Shown here piece by piece: positions 6,979 to 15,472 of a DNA stretch of 35,086 nt. A model generated the notes under the pieces. It was not told the origin of the DNA and searched no databases. It saw only the letters and a list, made by a program, of their open reading frames with translations. Location of the stretch: NCBI GenBank assembly GCA_019246335.1, contig JAFAQQ010000211.1, positions 1-35,086 of the forward strand, read 5' to 3'. Made by a program: the position numbers and the translations under genes. The number at the start of each line of letters is the position of its first letter. The stretch's first letter is position 1. Source of the stretch: Actinomycetota bacterium. Its GTDB lineage: Bacteria > Actinomycetota > Thermoleophilia > Solirubrobacterales > Thermoleophilaceae.

Positions 6979-8886
6979 TCACAGCCCGCGCGCCGCGGGT
7001 GCCGCGCGACTGAGGCGCACCCGCCGTCCAAGACGACCGAGCGCCAGCGTGAGCGCGGTGACCGCGCTCGCCCATAGGGCCGCGATCAGGCCAAACCCGA
7101 GCGCCCACACCCAGCCCCCGACACGTCCCTGGGTCTCGCGCAGCACGATCAGGCTGTCGTTCATGAACGGCCGGGTGAAGGAGGCGGGGGCGGGCAGCTC
7201 CGATCCCGCCGAGCGGCGCATCGCAAGCGCGAGCTGATCGCGCGTGAGCGTCGCGGGAAGTCGCTGGCGCCGGTGCGGGAGCCCCCGGTCCACCGGCAGG
7301 CGTATGACCACGGCGCCGCGCTCGTACCCGCGATTGAGGCGCAGCGCGACCTTCCACGATCCTCCCAGCGGGATCGGCCGCGTCGAGCGGTAGGCCCCTT
7401 CGCCCACGCGCCTGAGGCGGTCGACGACCCGCGGCGAGTGCCCCTGCCACCCGAGGATGTAGAGCCAGTTGGCGCCGTCGGCCGCATCGGCCGGCTCGAG
7501 CCGCACCCGGGCCACCGCTTCGCGATGGGGCGCAGGCCGGACGTCGGCGAGGGTCACGTGGGCCAGAGCGTCCGGGACCCGCTTCACCGCTGCGTCGACC
7601 GACAGCAGCGCGAGCAGGGCGAACGCTCCGATGCACGTCGCCCGCGCGACGCGGCGCGGCGGAAGCTCGCCCCGGAGCGCGCCCGCAAACAGGCAGCCAA
7701 GCAGCCCGCCGCCGAGGCCGCCCAGGACGGCGAGGATCGCGCCCTCCGGCAGCAGCCCTGTGGTCCAGGGGAGCGGCATCGCTATCTGGGACCAGCCGTA
7801 CTCGCTCGCGAAGCAGGTGGCCCCCCCGGCAAGCCCGGCCACGGCGCCGAACCGGATCGGAGCTGCCCGCGGATCGGCCCGCACGGCCGCGAGCTCCACC
7901 ACGATCGCCGGGACGAGGAGCAACGGCATCGACGAGGGTGAGACTCCGGCGAGCAGCGGGATCGCGATGCCGGTCACGCGCACCGCGGCGTACGAGAGCC
8001 ACGCCGCGACCGCCGCTCCGCGCCCCACCCATGCGCGCGCCGCGACGTACACGAACCCGGTGAACACCGCGAGCAGCAGCGGCTGCCACACCTGCCGGTA
8101 CAGCGGAACGCCGTAGTCGAACTCGGTCAGGAACAGCTCCATCCCGGAGAGCAGTCCGCCGAGGAGCACGGCGCGCTGGACGTTCTGCACCGCGTGCTCG
8201 AGCCACCGCCACGCGCTATCGGCGCGCCCGCCGTCAGCGGCCTCGCGCCGGCCGCGGGCGATCGCGCCTTCCTTCAGCAGGACGAGCATCCCAATGACCG
8301 TCAGCACCCCGCCGCCCAGGTAGATCAGGTGCGTCGGCGACCACAGCGTCACGTCCTGGCCGAAGATGCGATGCCAGAGGTCGTCGAGCGAGAGCGCCGC
8401 CATCCCGAAGGCCATGCAGCCGGTCAGCAGAACGCCGCCGAGGGGCGCCCGCCAGCCCGGCCGGACACGCACCCAGGCCGCGGTCGCGTCGCGCGGGTCG
8501 GCCATCCCGACCGCCAGGACCCCGCCGGCGAACGTCAGGAACAGGCCGAGCAGCATCGGCAGGTGGCCCGGATTGCCGAGCGGGCCGCTGTCGCGACCGC
8601 GATCGATGTGGTAGCCGATGTCGTAGACCCCGGACCACATGGCGAGCAGCAGTCCGGCGACGGCGAGCGTGACCGGCAGCGCCGACCACGCCGGAAGCCG
8701 GAACACAAGCTCGGCTAACGCCCCCGCCCGCGGCAGCAGCCGGCTGCGCCCCGTGCGATGCGAGTGCACGAGCCAAATGACGCTCGCCGTCCCGCCGAAA
8801 TACACCGCGCCGAGGACCGCCAGCTGCCAGGCCGGCGCGCCCCCCGTATTGGCGGCGGCAGCGAGGATCGGCACCACGCGCGACAT
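6979..8886 (-). CDS. Hypothetical polytopic membrane protein with extracytoplasmic beta-like C-terminal region
   Basis: 635 aa with many hydrophobic segments. C-terminal VARVRLEPADAADGANWLYILGWQG...TRPIPLGGSWKVALRLNRGYERGAVVIRLPV vaguely resembles FixH/YtkA-like domains, followed by a final TM segment. Confidence 0.72.
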   Translation of the reverse strand: MSRVVPILAAAANTGGAPAWQLAVLGAVYFGGTASVIWLVHSHRTGRSRLLPRAGALAELVFRLPAWSALPVTLAVAGLLLAMWSGVYDIGYHIDRGRDSGPLGNPGHLPMLLGLFLTFAGGVLAVGMADPRDATAAWVRVRPGWRAPLGGVLLTGCMAFGMAALSLDDLWHRIFGQDVTLWSPTHLIYLGGGVLTVIGMLVLLKEGAIARGRREAADGGRADSAWRWLEHAVQNVQRAVLLGGLLSGMELFLTEFDYGVPLYRQVWQPLLLAVFTGFVYVAARAWVGRGAAVAAWLSYAAVRVTGIAIPLLAGVSPSSMPLLLVPAIVVELAAVRADPRAAPIRFGAVAGLAGGATCFASEYGWSQIAMPLPWTTGLLPEGAILAVLGGLGGGLLGCLFAGALRGELPPRRVARATCIGAFALLALLSVDAAVKRVPDALAHVTLADVRPAPHREAVARVRLEPADAADGANWLYILGWQGHSPRVVDRLRRVGEGAYRSTRPIPLGGSWKVALRLNRGYERGAVVIRLPVDRGLPHRRQRLPATLTRDQLALAMRRSAGSELPAPASFTRPFMNDSLIVLRETQGRVGGWVWALGFGLIAALWASAVTALTLALGRLGRRVRLSRAAPAARGL

Positions 8887-8896
8887 CTAAACGGTT

Positions 8897-8940
8897 GTAA
8901 CAGTGAAAGTCAACTTGTAAGCATGTAAGCCGCCTGTTAC
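8897..8940. promoter_or_regulatory. Candidate TetR-family operator in the divergent intergenic region
   Basis: Outer inverted repeat GTAACAG (8897-8903) / CTGTTAC (8934-8940), with additional TTGTAAG (8915-8921) and ATGTAAG (8923-8929) half-site-like repeats. Confidence 0.45.
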
Positions 8941-8941
8941 C

Positions 8942-9628
8942 GTGCCCACGGTGCCGAGCAAAGAGACGATCGATCGTGATCCGCTGCTCGCGCGCATCCG
9001 CGCGGGCGGGGCCGATCCGGCGGCCAACGGCGCCGGCGAGAGGATCCTCGAGGCCGCGACACAGCAGGTGGAGGACTTCGGGATCCGCCGGTTCACGATC
9101 GACGACGTGGCTCGGCGGGTTGGCCTCTCGCGGGTGACCATCTACCGCCACTTCCCAAAGAAGGACCGGCTCGTCGAGGCCGTCCTCCTCCGCGAGCTCC
9201 ATCGTTTCCTGCGTGGCGTGGACCAGGCGGTCGAGCCGTACGAGACGCTCGAGGAGCGGCTGGTCGAGGGCTTCGTGTTCGGTCTGGTCTACCTGCGGAG
9301 GCACCGGCTGCTCAACCGGCTGCTTCGGACCGAGCCGGAGCTCCTGCTGCCCGCCCTCACTGTCAAGGGCGAAGCGGTGCTGGCGGCCGGCCGGAAGTTC
9401 ATCGCCGGGTTCGCGCGGCGGGAGGCCGGTCGCGGCGGCCTGCCGCTGACCGACAAGGAGATCGACGGGGTGAGCGAGCTGCTCGCCCGGGCCGTCCTGT
9501 CGTTCGTCCTGACGCCCCAGTCCGTCCTCGGACTTCGGACGCAGTCGGAGATCCGCCGTTTCGCCGAGCACTTCCTCGCGCCGACGCTAGATGCGCTGAC
9601 GAAGCGCCCGCGACCGTCACGCCGATGA
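8942..9628 (+). CDS. TetR/AcrR-family transcriptional regulator
   Basis: RILEAATQQVEDFGIRRFTIDDVARRVGLSRVTIYRHFPKKDRLVEAVLLREL is a classic TetR HTH. GTG start 8942 (alternative 8951). Confidence 0.92.
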   Translation: MPTVPSKETIDRDPLLARIRAGGADPAANGAGERILEAATQQVEDFGIRRFTIDDVARRVGLSRVTIYRHFPKKDRLVEAVLLRELHRFLRGVDQAVEPYETLEERLVEGFVFGLVYLRRHRLLNRLLRTEPELLLPALTVKGEAVLAAGRKFIAGFARREAGRGGLPLTDKEIDGVSELLARAVLSFVLTPQSVLGLRTQSEIRRFAEHFLAPTLDALTKRPRPSRR

Positions 9629-11229
9629 TCGCCGAACCGTCCCACGCCACCGATCTCGCCGCGGAGGCGCCCGAGCACGAGGTCGCCGTCATCGGCGCGG
9701 GGCTCAGCGGGATCGGCGTCGCCGCGGCGATGCGCCGGGCCGGGATCGACGATTTCGTCATCCTCGAGCGCGCCGGCGACGTCGGCGGGACGTGGCGCGA
9801 CAACACCTACCCAGGCGTCGGAGTCGACATCCCGGCGTTCGCCTACCAGTTCTCCTACGAGCTCAAGCCTGACTGGTCGCGGCTCTTCCCGGCGGGCCAT
9901 GAGGTCAAGGCGTACATCGACGACTTCGTCGAGAAGCACGCCATCCACCGGCACGTGGCATTCCATTCGGAGGTCACCGTCCGGACGTGGGACGAGGACA
10001 ACCACCTCTGGCGGCTCGAGGTCAACGGTGGCGAGCGCGAGGTGACCGCCCGCTTCGTCGTCAGCGCGATCGGGGCCTTCGTCGACCCGAAGCCGGTGAA
10101 GATCGAGGGACTGGACGACTTCGCGGGCAAGGTGATCCACTCCGCGCGCTGGGATCACGGCTACGACCTGGCGGGCAAGCGCGTCGCGGTCGTGGGCACC
10201 GGCGCCAGCGCCGTGCAGATCATTCCGTCGATCGCCCAACGCGTGGCGAGGCTTGACGTCTACCAGCGCACCCCGATCTGGGTCCTGCCCAAGACCGACC
10301 CGCCGATTCCAGAGCCGCTCAAGCGCCTCTTCTCCCGAGTGCCGCTGACCGAGCGGATCGCGCGGGCGGTGGCGAGCTCGATCACCGAGCTGATCCTGAT
10401 CTTCATGACCGTGAACTACCGGCGCCTCGGGTTCTTCGCCCGCCGCGTCGAGGACCGCGGCAGGCGCTACATCGCGGCCTCCGTGCGCGACGAGGAGCTC
10501 CGCCGCAAGCTCACCCCCGACTACGGGTTCGGGTGCAAGCGGCCGAGCATCTCCAACGACTACCTGAGGGCGTTCAGGCGTCCTGACGTCGAGCTCGTCA
10601 CCGAGCGGATCGATCGCGTCACGCCGTCCGGAATACGAACCGCCGACGGGCGCGAGCGCGACGTCGACGCGATCGTGCTCGCCACGGGCTTCCGGCTCGC
10701 CTCCGACCCGGAGAACTACCGGCGCACGCCGGTGCGCGGGCGCGACGGGTTCGACCTCGCGTCGCATTACGAGCGGAACCACCTGAAGGCCTACGAGGGC
10801 ATCACCATGCCCGGCCTCCCAAACCACTTCATCGTCTTCGGTCCGTACGGCTGGACGGGCGCCTCTTGGCACGTCCTGGTCCAGACCGCCGCGCGTCACA
10901 TCACGCGAGTGATCGGTGAGTGCCGGCGCCGCGGCGTGACGGCCGTCGAGGTGAGCGAGGCGGCGACTGAGCGCTTCCATAGCTTCATCCAGGAGCGGAT
11001 GCAGGGCTCGCTGTGGCTCATCGGCAACTGCGCGACGGCCAACAGCTACTACTTCGACCACCACGGCGACGTGCCGTACCTGCGGCCCACGTCGGGTCGC
11101 CAGGCATCACGCGCGAGCCGCACCTTCCCGCTGGACGACTACCGGTACAGGACGCTCCGCCCCGGCGCGCAGCTCGGAGAGGCCTACTCCACCGACCGCA
11201 GCGCCCGCTCGAAGCTCGACACGGTCTGA
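9625..11229 (+). CDS. Flavin-containing monooxygenase / Baeyer-Villiger-type monooxygenase
   Basis: EVAVIGAGLSGIGVAAAMRRAGIDDFVILERAGDVGGTWRDNTYPGVGVDIPAFAYQFSYELKPDWSRLF; second Rossmann motif VAVVGTGASAVQIIP. 4 nt overlap with TetR gene. Confidence 0.93.
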   Translation: MIAEPSHATDLAAEAPEHEVAVIGAGLSGIGVAAAMRRAGIDDFVILERAGDVGGTWRDNTYPGVGVDIPAFAYQFSYELKPDWSRLFPAGHEVKAYIDDFVEKHAIHRHVAFHSEVTVRTWDEDNHLWRLEVNGGEREVTARFVVSAIGAFVDPKPVKIEGLDDFAGKVIHSARWDHGYDLAGKRVAVVGTGASAVQIIPSIAQRVARLDVYQRTPIWVLPKTDPPIPEPLKRLFSRVPLTERIARAVASSITELILIFMTVNYRRLGFFARRVEDRGRRYIAASVRDEELRRKLTPDYGFGCKRPSISNDYLRAFRRPDVELVTERIDRVTPSGIRTADGRERDVDAIVLATGFRLASDPENYRRTPVRGRDGFDLASHYERNHLKAYEGITMPGLPNHFIVFGPYGWTGASWHVLVQTAARHITRVIGECRRRGVTAVEVSEAATERFHSFIQERMQGSLWLIGNCATANSYYFDHHGDVPYLRPTSGRQASRASRTFPLDDYRYRTLRPGAQLGEAYSTDRSARSKLDTV

Positions 11230-11693
11230 GGCCCGATCAGCCGCCGCACGATCCGTCCCCGCGAATCGAGGACGAACGTATTTGGCAGACCGCTGAGCCC
11301 GAAGTCGTTGCCCACCGTCCCATCGCCGTCGCGCAGGTTGGGGAAGCTCCAGCCGTAGCGGCGGATGAAGCTGCGCGCGCCCGATGTTCCGTCGTTCCAG
11401 TCCACGCCCACGAGCGCGGCGCCGCGCGGGAGCCGGTGCGAGACCTCGGCCAGGTGGCGCGCCTCCCGCTTGCATGGGCCGCACCAGCTCGCCCAGAAGT
11501 TGACCAGGACGGGGTGGCCGCGCAGCGAAGCGAGGCTCACCCGCGGCGGCTTCAGGACCTCGCGCGGCAGGGCGGGCGCGGCCCGCCCGCGCGGCTCGGC
11601 GCCGCCCCCGCTCAGCGCCTCGAGCAGGACGAACGCCGCGACGAGGGCCACGGCGACGAACGCGGCGGCCGAGATGCGGCGCCCGGGCCTCAC
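11184..11693 (-). CDS. TlpA-family thiol-disulfide oxidoreductase (membrane-anchored)
   Basis: N-terminal TM; VLVNFWASWCGPCKREARHLAEVSHRL; GLSGLPNTFVLDSRGRIVRRLIG. Confidence 0.92.
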   Translation of the reverse strand: MRPGRRISAAAFVAVALVAAFVLLEALSGGGAEPRGRAAPALPREVLKPPRVSLASLRGHPVLVNFWASWCGPCKREARHLAEVSHRLPRGAALVGVDWNDGTSGARSFIRRYGWSFPNLRDGDGTVGNDFGLSGLPNTFVLDSRGRIVRRLIGPQTVSSFERALRSVE

Positions 11694-11703
11694 GGCGGCG
11701 TCC

Positions 11704-12333
11704 TCAGCTCTTCGCGAGGATCGGGACGTCGTGGACGATCTGCGCCGGCTTGAAGTTCGCCGGGTAGAGCGTCGTGATCTTCCCCGACGCGGCGATCCCG
11801 TAGACGAGCCCGGAGTGCTCGACCGCGTTCGGGGTCTTCGGATCCGGCTTGGCGACGATCCCCCACCGCAGCCAGATCCTCTCGAGCTGCTTCCGCGACC
11901 CGATGAGGTAGCGCATCAGGCCGGTCATCTGATGGGCCTTCAGGAAGCTCGCGACGGTCTGCGGCGTGTCGCCCTTGGGGTCCGCCGACACGGCCACCAC
12001 CTGCACCCGCTTGGCCTCGGGGCCGAGCTGCACGAGCGAGGTGTGCAGGTTCCCCGCGATCAGCGGGCACACGTCCGGGCAGTGCGTATAGAGGAAGGTG
12101 ATCAGGACGACCTTGCCGCGCTCAGACGCCAGGTCGAACCGATTCCCGAGCGAGTCCTTCTGCTTGAGCGGCGGAGCGGGCTTCGGGGGACTGGCGGCGG
12201 CCCCCTCGTAGGGCGTCGGCCTGGCCTTCACGGTGCTCGCGTGCTTCGCCCCGCCGCCGCCGCCGCAGCCGGCCGCGGCCACGCACGCGCCCGTCGCGAG
12301 CGCCAGCATCAGGTTTCGCCAGGTCGACTGCAT
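11704..12333 (-). CDS. SCO1/SenC-family copper-binding lipoprotein
   Basis: Lipobox-like ACVAAAGCGGGG; FDLASERGKVVLITFLYTHCPDVCPLIAGNL (CxxxC); VVAVSADPKGDTPQTVASFL. Confidence 0.93.
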   Translation of the reverse strand: MQSTWRNLMLALATGACVAAAGCGGGGGAKHASTVKARPTPYEGAAASPPKPAPPLKQKDSLGNRFDLASERGKVVLITFLYTHCPDVCPLIAGNLHTSLVQLGPEAKRVQVVAVSADPKGDTPQTVASFLKAHQMTGLMRYLIGSRKQLERIWLRWGIVAKPDPKTPNAVEHSGLVYGIAASGKITTLYPANFKPAQIVHDVPILAKS

Positions 12334-12400
12334 CCGTCACACGAGAGTACGCACGGCGCATGAGCGCTGGATAAGACCGGGGGTACGGTAGGCGGTAGCC

Positions 12401-14920
12401 GTGGCCGACCGTCTGCGCACCTACAAGACCAAGCGCGACTTTCGGCGGACGCCGGAGCCGAAAGGCGCGCGCGGGGCGGACGGCGGCAAGCCGTCCGCGA
12501 AGCCGCGCGGGAAGAGGCGCTCCGCCCCGCACGCGGCGGACCCCGCGCCGCAGGCGGAGGACCCCGCCAAGGCCGCTCGCTTCGTCGTCCAGGAGCACCA
12601 CGCCCGCCGCCTGCACTGGGACCTCCGCCTGGAGCGCGACGGCGTGCTGGCCTCGTGGGCGATACCGAACGGCATCCCCGACGACCCGAGGGAGAACCGC
12701 AAGGCCGTGCGCACCGAGGACCACCCCCTCGAGTACATCGACTTCGAGGGCCAGATCCCGAAGGGCGAGTACGGCGCCGGCAAGATGAAGATCTGGGACT
12801 CCGGCACCTACGAGGCCGAGAAGTTCCGTGGGGACGAGGTGATGGTCACCTTCCACGGAGAGCGCCTTCAGGGCAAGTACGTGCTCTTCCGCGCGGGGGC
12901 GGACGAAAGGGACTGGATGATCCATCGGATGGACCCGCCGGCCGACCCCGCCCGGGAGCCCATGCCCGAGCATCTGGTCCCGATGCTCGCCACACCCGGG
13001 GAGCTGCCGCGAAACCCTCAGAGCTGGTCCTTCGAGGTGAAGTGGGATGGCATCCGCGCCATCGTCTACTCGCAACCGGGGCGCATGCGGATCGAGGGAC
13101 GCCGTCTTACCGACATCACGTCGAAGTACCCCGAGCTGCGGCCGCTGGGCCGCGAGCTCGGCTCACGAGACGCGATCCTCGACGGCGAGATCGTGGCGTT
13201 CGGCGACGACGGGCGGCCGAGCTTCGAGCGCTTGCAGCGCCGGATGCACCTGACCGGCGAGAGCCAGATCAAGCGCCAGGCGAAGGCGATCCCGGCCACC
13301 TACCTCGTCTTCGACCTGCTCTACCTCGACGGCCACTCGCTGATGGACCGTCCGTACGGGGAGCGTCGCGCCCTGCTCGACGAGCTGGGGCTCGACGGCC
13401 CCGCGTGGCGAACCCCGGCGGCGCACCCCGGCCGGGGGAAGGAGCTGCTGCGGGCGAGCGCCGAGCAGGGCCTCGAGGGCGTCGTGGCCAAGCGGGTCGA
13501 CAGCCACTACGAGCCCGGCCGCCGCAGCGGGGCGTGGGTCAAAGTCAAGAACAAGCGGCGCGAGGAGCTCGTGATCGGCGGCTGGATCCCCGGCGAGGGC
13601 AAGCGCGAGAGCCGCATCGGCGCGCTGCTCGTCGGCTACCACGACCCTGAGGGCGCGCTCCACTACGGGGGGCGGGTGGGGACCGGCTTCAAGGAGCGCG
13701 ACCTGGACTTCCTCGAGGAGCGTCTCGCTCCGCTTCGGCGAAGGACCTCCCCGTTCGCCGGGGGCCCCAAGCCGCCGCGCGGGGCGATCTACGTGAAGCC
13801 CGAGCTGGTGGCGGAGGTCGAGTTCACCGAGTGGACGGGGGAGATGATCCTGCGGCACCCCGCCTACAAGGGCCTGGTCGACATCGCTCCCGCCGAGGTC
13901 GTGCTCGGCGAAGGGGATGCGTGCGTGGACCCCGACGAGGGCCCGGCGGCGCTCGCCGGGGAGACGGCGTCGGCGGCGGACACGCCCCTGGGCGAGCTCA
14001 GGGAGCTGAAGACCGGCGCCTTCGAGGTCACGATCGACGGCTGCGACGTCCGCCTCTCGAACCTCGAGAAGGTCATGTACCCGAGCGCCGGCTTCACCAA
14101 GGGCCAGGTGATCGACTACTACGCGCGGGTCTCACCGGTCCTGCTCCCGCACCTGGGCGGCCGGCCGCTCACGCTCAAGCGGTACCCGGACGGGGTCGAG
14201 GGGCAGTTCTTCTACGAGAAGCAGTGCCCGTCGCACCGCCCAGACTGGGTCGAGACCGCGGCGATCTGGAGCCGCCACAACGGGCGCAACATCGACTTCT
14301 GCCTGGCGAACGACGTCCCGACGCTGGTCTGGGCGGCGAACCTTGCCGACCTCGAGCTCCACACCTCGCTCGCGCTCGCCGCGGCCATCGACCGGCCCAC
14401 GATGATGGTGTTCGACCTCGATCCGGGGGCGCCGGCGACGATCGTCGAGTGCTGCAAGGTCGGTCTGTGGGTGCGGGAGCTGTTCGCGGGGATCGGGCTC
14501 GACAGCTTCGCCAAGACCTCCGGTTCGAAGGGCCTGCAGGTCTACGTCCCGCTGAACGTCGAGGTGACGTACGAGGACACAAAGCCGTTTGCACGCGCGG
14601 TGGCCGAGCTGCTCGAGAAGCAGCACCCAAAGCTCGTGGTCTCGCGGATGACGAAGAGCCTCCGCGGCGGCAAGGTCCTCGTCGACTGGAGCCAGAACGA
14701 CGAGCACAAGACGACCGTCTGCGTGTACTCGCTGCGCGCGAAGGAGCGCCCGACGGTGTCCACGCCCGTCACCTGGGACGAGGTGGAGGCCGCGGCACGG
14801 AAGCGCTCCGCGAAGGACGTCCTGGTATTCGATTCGGCGCAGGCGCTCGCTCGCGTCGAGCGGATTGGGGACCTGTTCGCCCCACTTCTCACCCTGAAGC
14901 AGGAGCTGCCGGCCCTCTAG
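12401..14920 (+). CDS. ligD: Multidomain ATP-dependent DNA ligase D (PE-LIG-POL order)
   Basis: PE domain (FVVQEHHARRLHWDLRLERDGVLASWAIPNGIP), ligase motif I FEVKWDGIRAIVYSQ, C-terminal AEP polymerase domain (LTLKRYPDGVEGQFFYEKQCPSHRPDW, MVFDLDPG, KTSGSKGLQVYVPL). GTG start. Confidence 0.95.
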   Translation: MADRLRTYKTKRDFRRTPEPKGARGADGGKPSAKPRGKRRSAPHAADPAPQAEDPAKAARFVVQEHHARRLHWDLRLERDGVLASWAIPNGIPDDPRENRKAVRTEDHPLEYIDFEGQIPKGEYGAGKMKIWDSGTYEAEKFRGDEVMVTFHGERLQGKYVLFRAGADERDWMIHRMDPPADPAREPMPEHLVPMLATPGELPRNPQSWSFEVKWDGIRAIVYSQPGRMRIEGRRLTDITSKYPELRPLGRELGSRDAILDGEIVAFGDDGRPSFERLQRRMHLTGESQIKRQAKAIPATYLVFDLLYLDGHSLMDRPYGERRALLDELGLDGPAWRTPAAHPGRGKELLRASAEQGLEGVVAKRVDSHYEPGRRSGAWVKVKNKRREELVIGGWIPGEGKRESRIGALLVGYHDPEGALHYGGRVGTGFKERDLDFLEERLAPLRRRTSPFAGGPKPPRGAIYVKPELVAEVEFTEWTGEMILRHPAYKGLVDIAPAEVVLGEGDACVDPDEGPAALAGETASAADTPLGELRELKTGAFEVTIDGCDVRLSNLEKVMYPSAGFTKGQVIDYYARVSPVLLPHLGGRPLTLKRYPDGVEGQFFYEKQCPSHRPDWVETAAIWSRHNGRNIDFCLANDVPTLVWAANLADLELHTSLALAAAIDRPTMMVFDLDPGAPATIVECCKVGLWVRELFAGIGLDSFAKTSGSKGLQVYVPLNVEVTYEDTKPFARAVAELLEKQHPKLVVSRMTKSLRGGKVLVDWSQNDEHKTTVCVYSLRAKERPTVSTPVTWDEVEAAARKRSAKDVLVFDSAQALARVERIGDLFAPLLTLKQELPAL

Positions 14921-14951
14921 GCGGCGAGTCGCCGGCTACGATCGGATCGGC

Positions 14952-15443
14952 ATGAGGCTTCGCAGGCCGCGCACGGACAAGCGCAGCTTCAGCCGTCGGC
15001 TCGCGGACGACGAGGCCCGGGAGTTCGTCGAGCGCGAGCTCGAGGAGACGCGCGAGGTGTACCGGACGTCGTCGGGCGAGTTTCAGCTTCGGGCGCTCTG
15101 CCGCGACGTCTTCACGTCAGACACGACCGCGGAGCTGCGGTGGCTGCGGGGCCGCGGCGTCGACCCGGACCGGTTCTACCGCGTTGAGCTAGCCCCGAAC
15201 TGGGACGAACTCGGGCAGGGCGAGCGCGCCGCGAAGATCGAGCGCTTCATCGAGCTTTCCCACATGCTCGGCCGCGCGGAGCTCGATGGTGAGCCTCCGG
15301 AAGACCTGCGCGACCTCGTGGCGACCGTCCACCTCAAGGTGCTGCTGCTCTCCTGGGCCTACGACCGCACGTACGGGTTCATCGACCGGATCTTCAACGG
15401 CCCCCTGCAATACCGCCACCACCGGCAGCGATCGCGCGGCTGA
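14952..15443 (+). CDS. Hypothetical charged protein (163 aa)
   Basis: MRLRRPRTDKRSFSRRLADDEAREFVERELEETREVYRTSSGEFQLRALCRDVF... Same strand, 31 nt after ligD. No family recognised. Confidence 0.72.
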   Translation: MRLRRPRTDKRSFSRRLADDEAREFVERELEETREVYRTSSGEFQLRALCRDVFTSDTTAELRWLRGRGVDPDRFYRVELAPNWDELGQGERAAKIERFIELSHMLGRAELDGEPPEDLRDLVATVHLKVLLLSWAYDRTYGFIDRIFNGPLQYRHHRQRSRG

Positions 15444-15472
15444 CCCGCCGCGGAGCGGGCTACCCTGCCGCC

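Noticed and set aside
9289-11064. 591-aa minus-strand ORF antisense to the monooxygenase
   Set aside because: Low-complexity shadow ORF of a well-supported gene on the + strand.
14921-14951. Short inverted repeat GGCGAGTCGCC after ligD as terminator
   Set aside because: Stem is short, no T-tract, and the downstream gene is on the same strand only 31 nt away.
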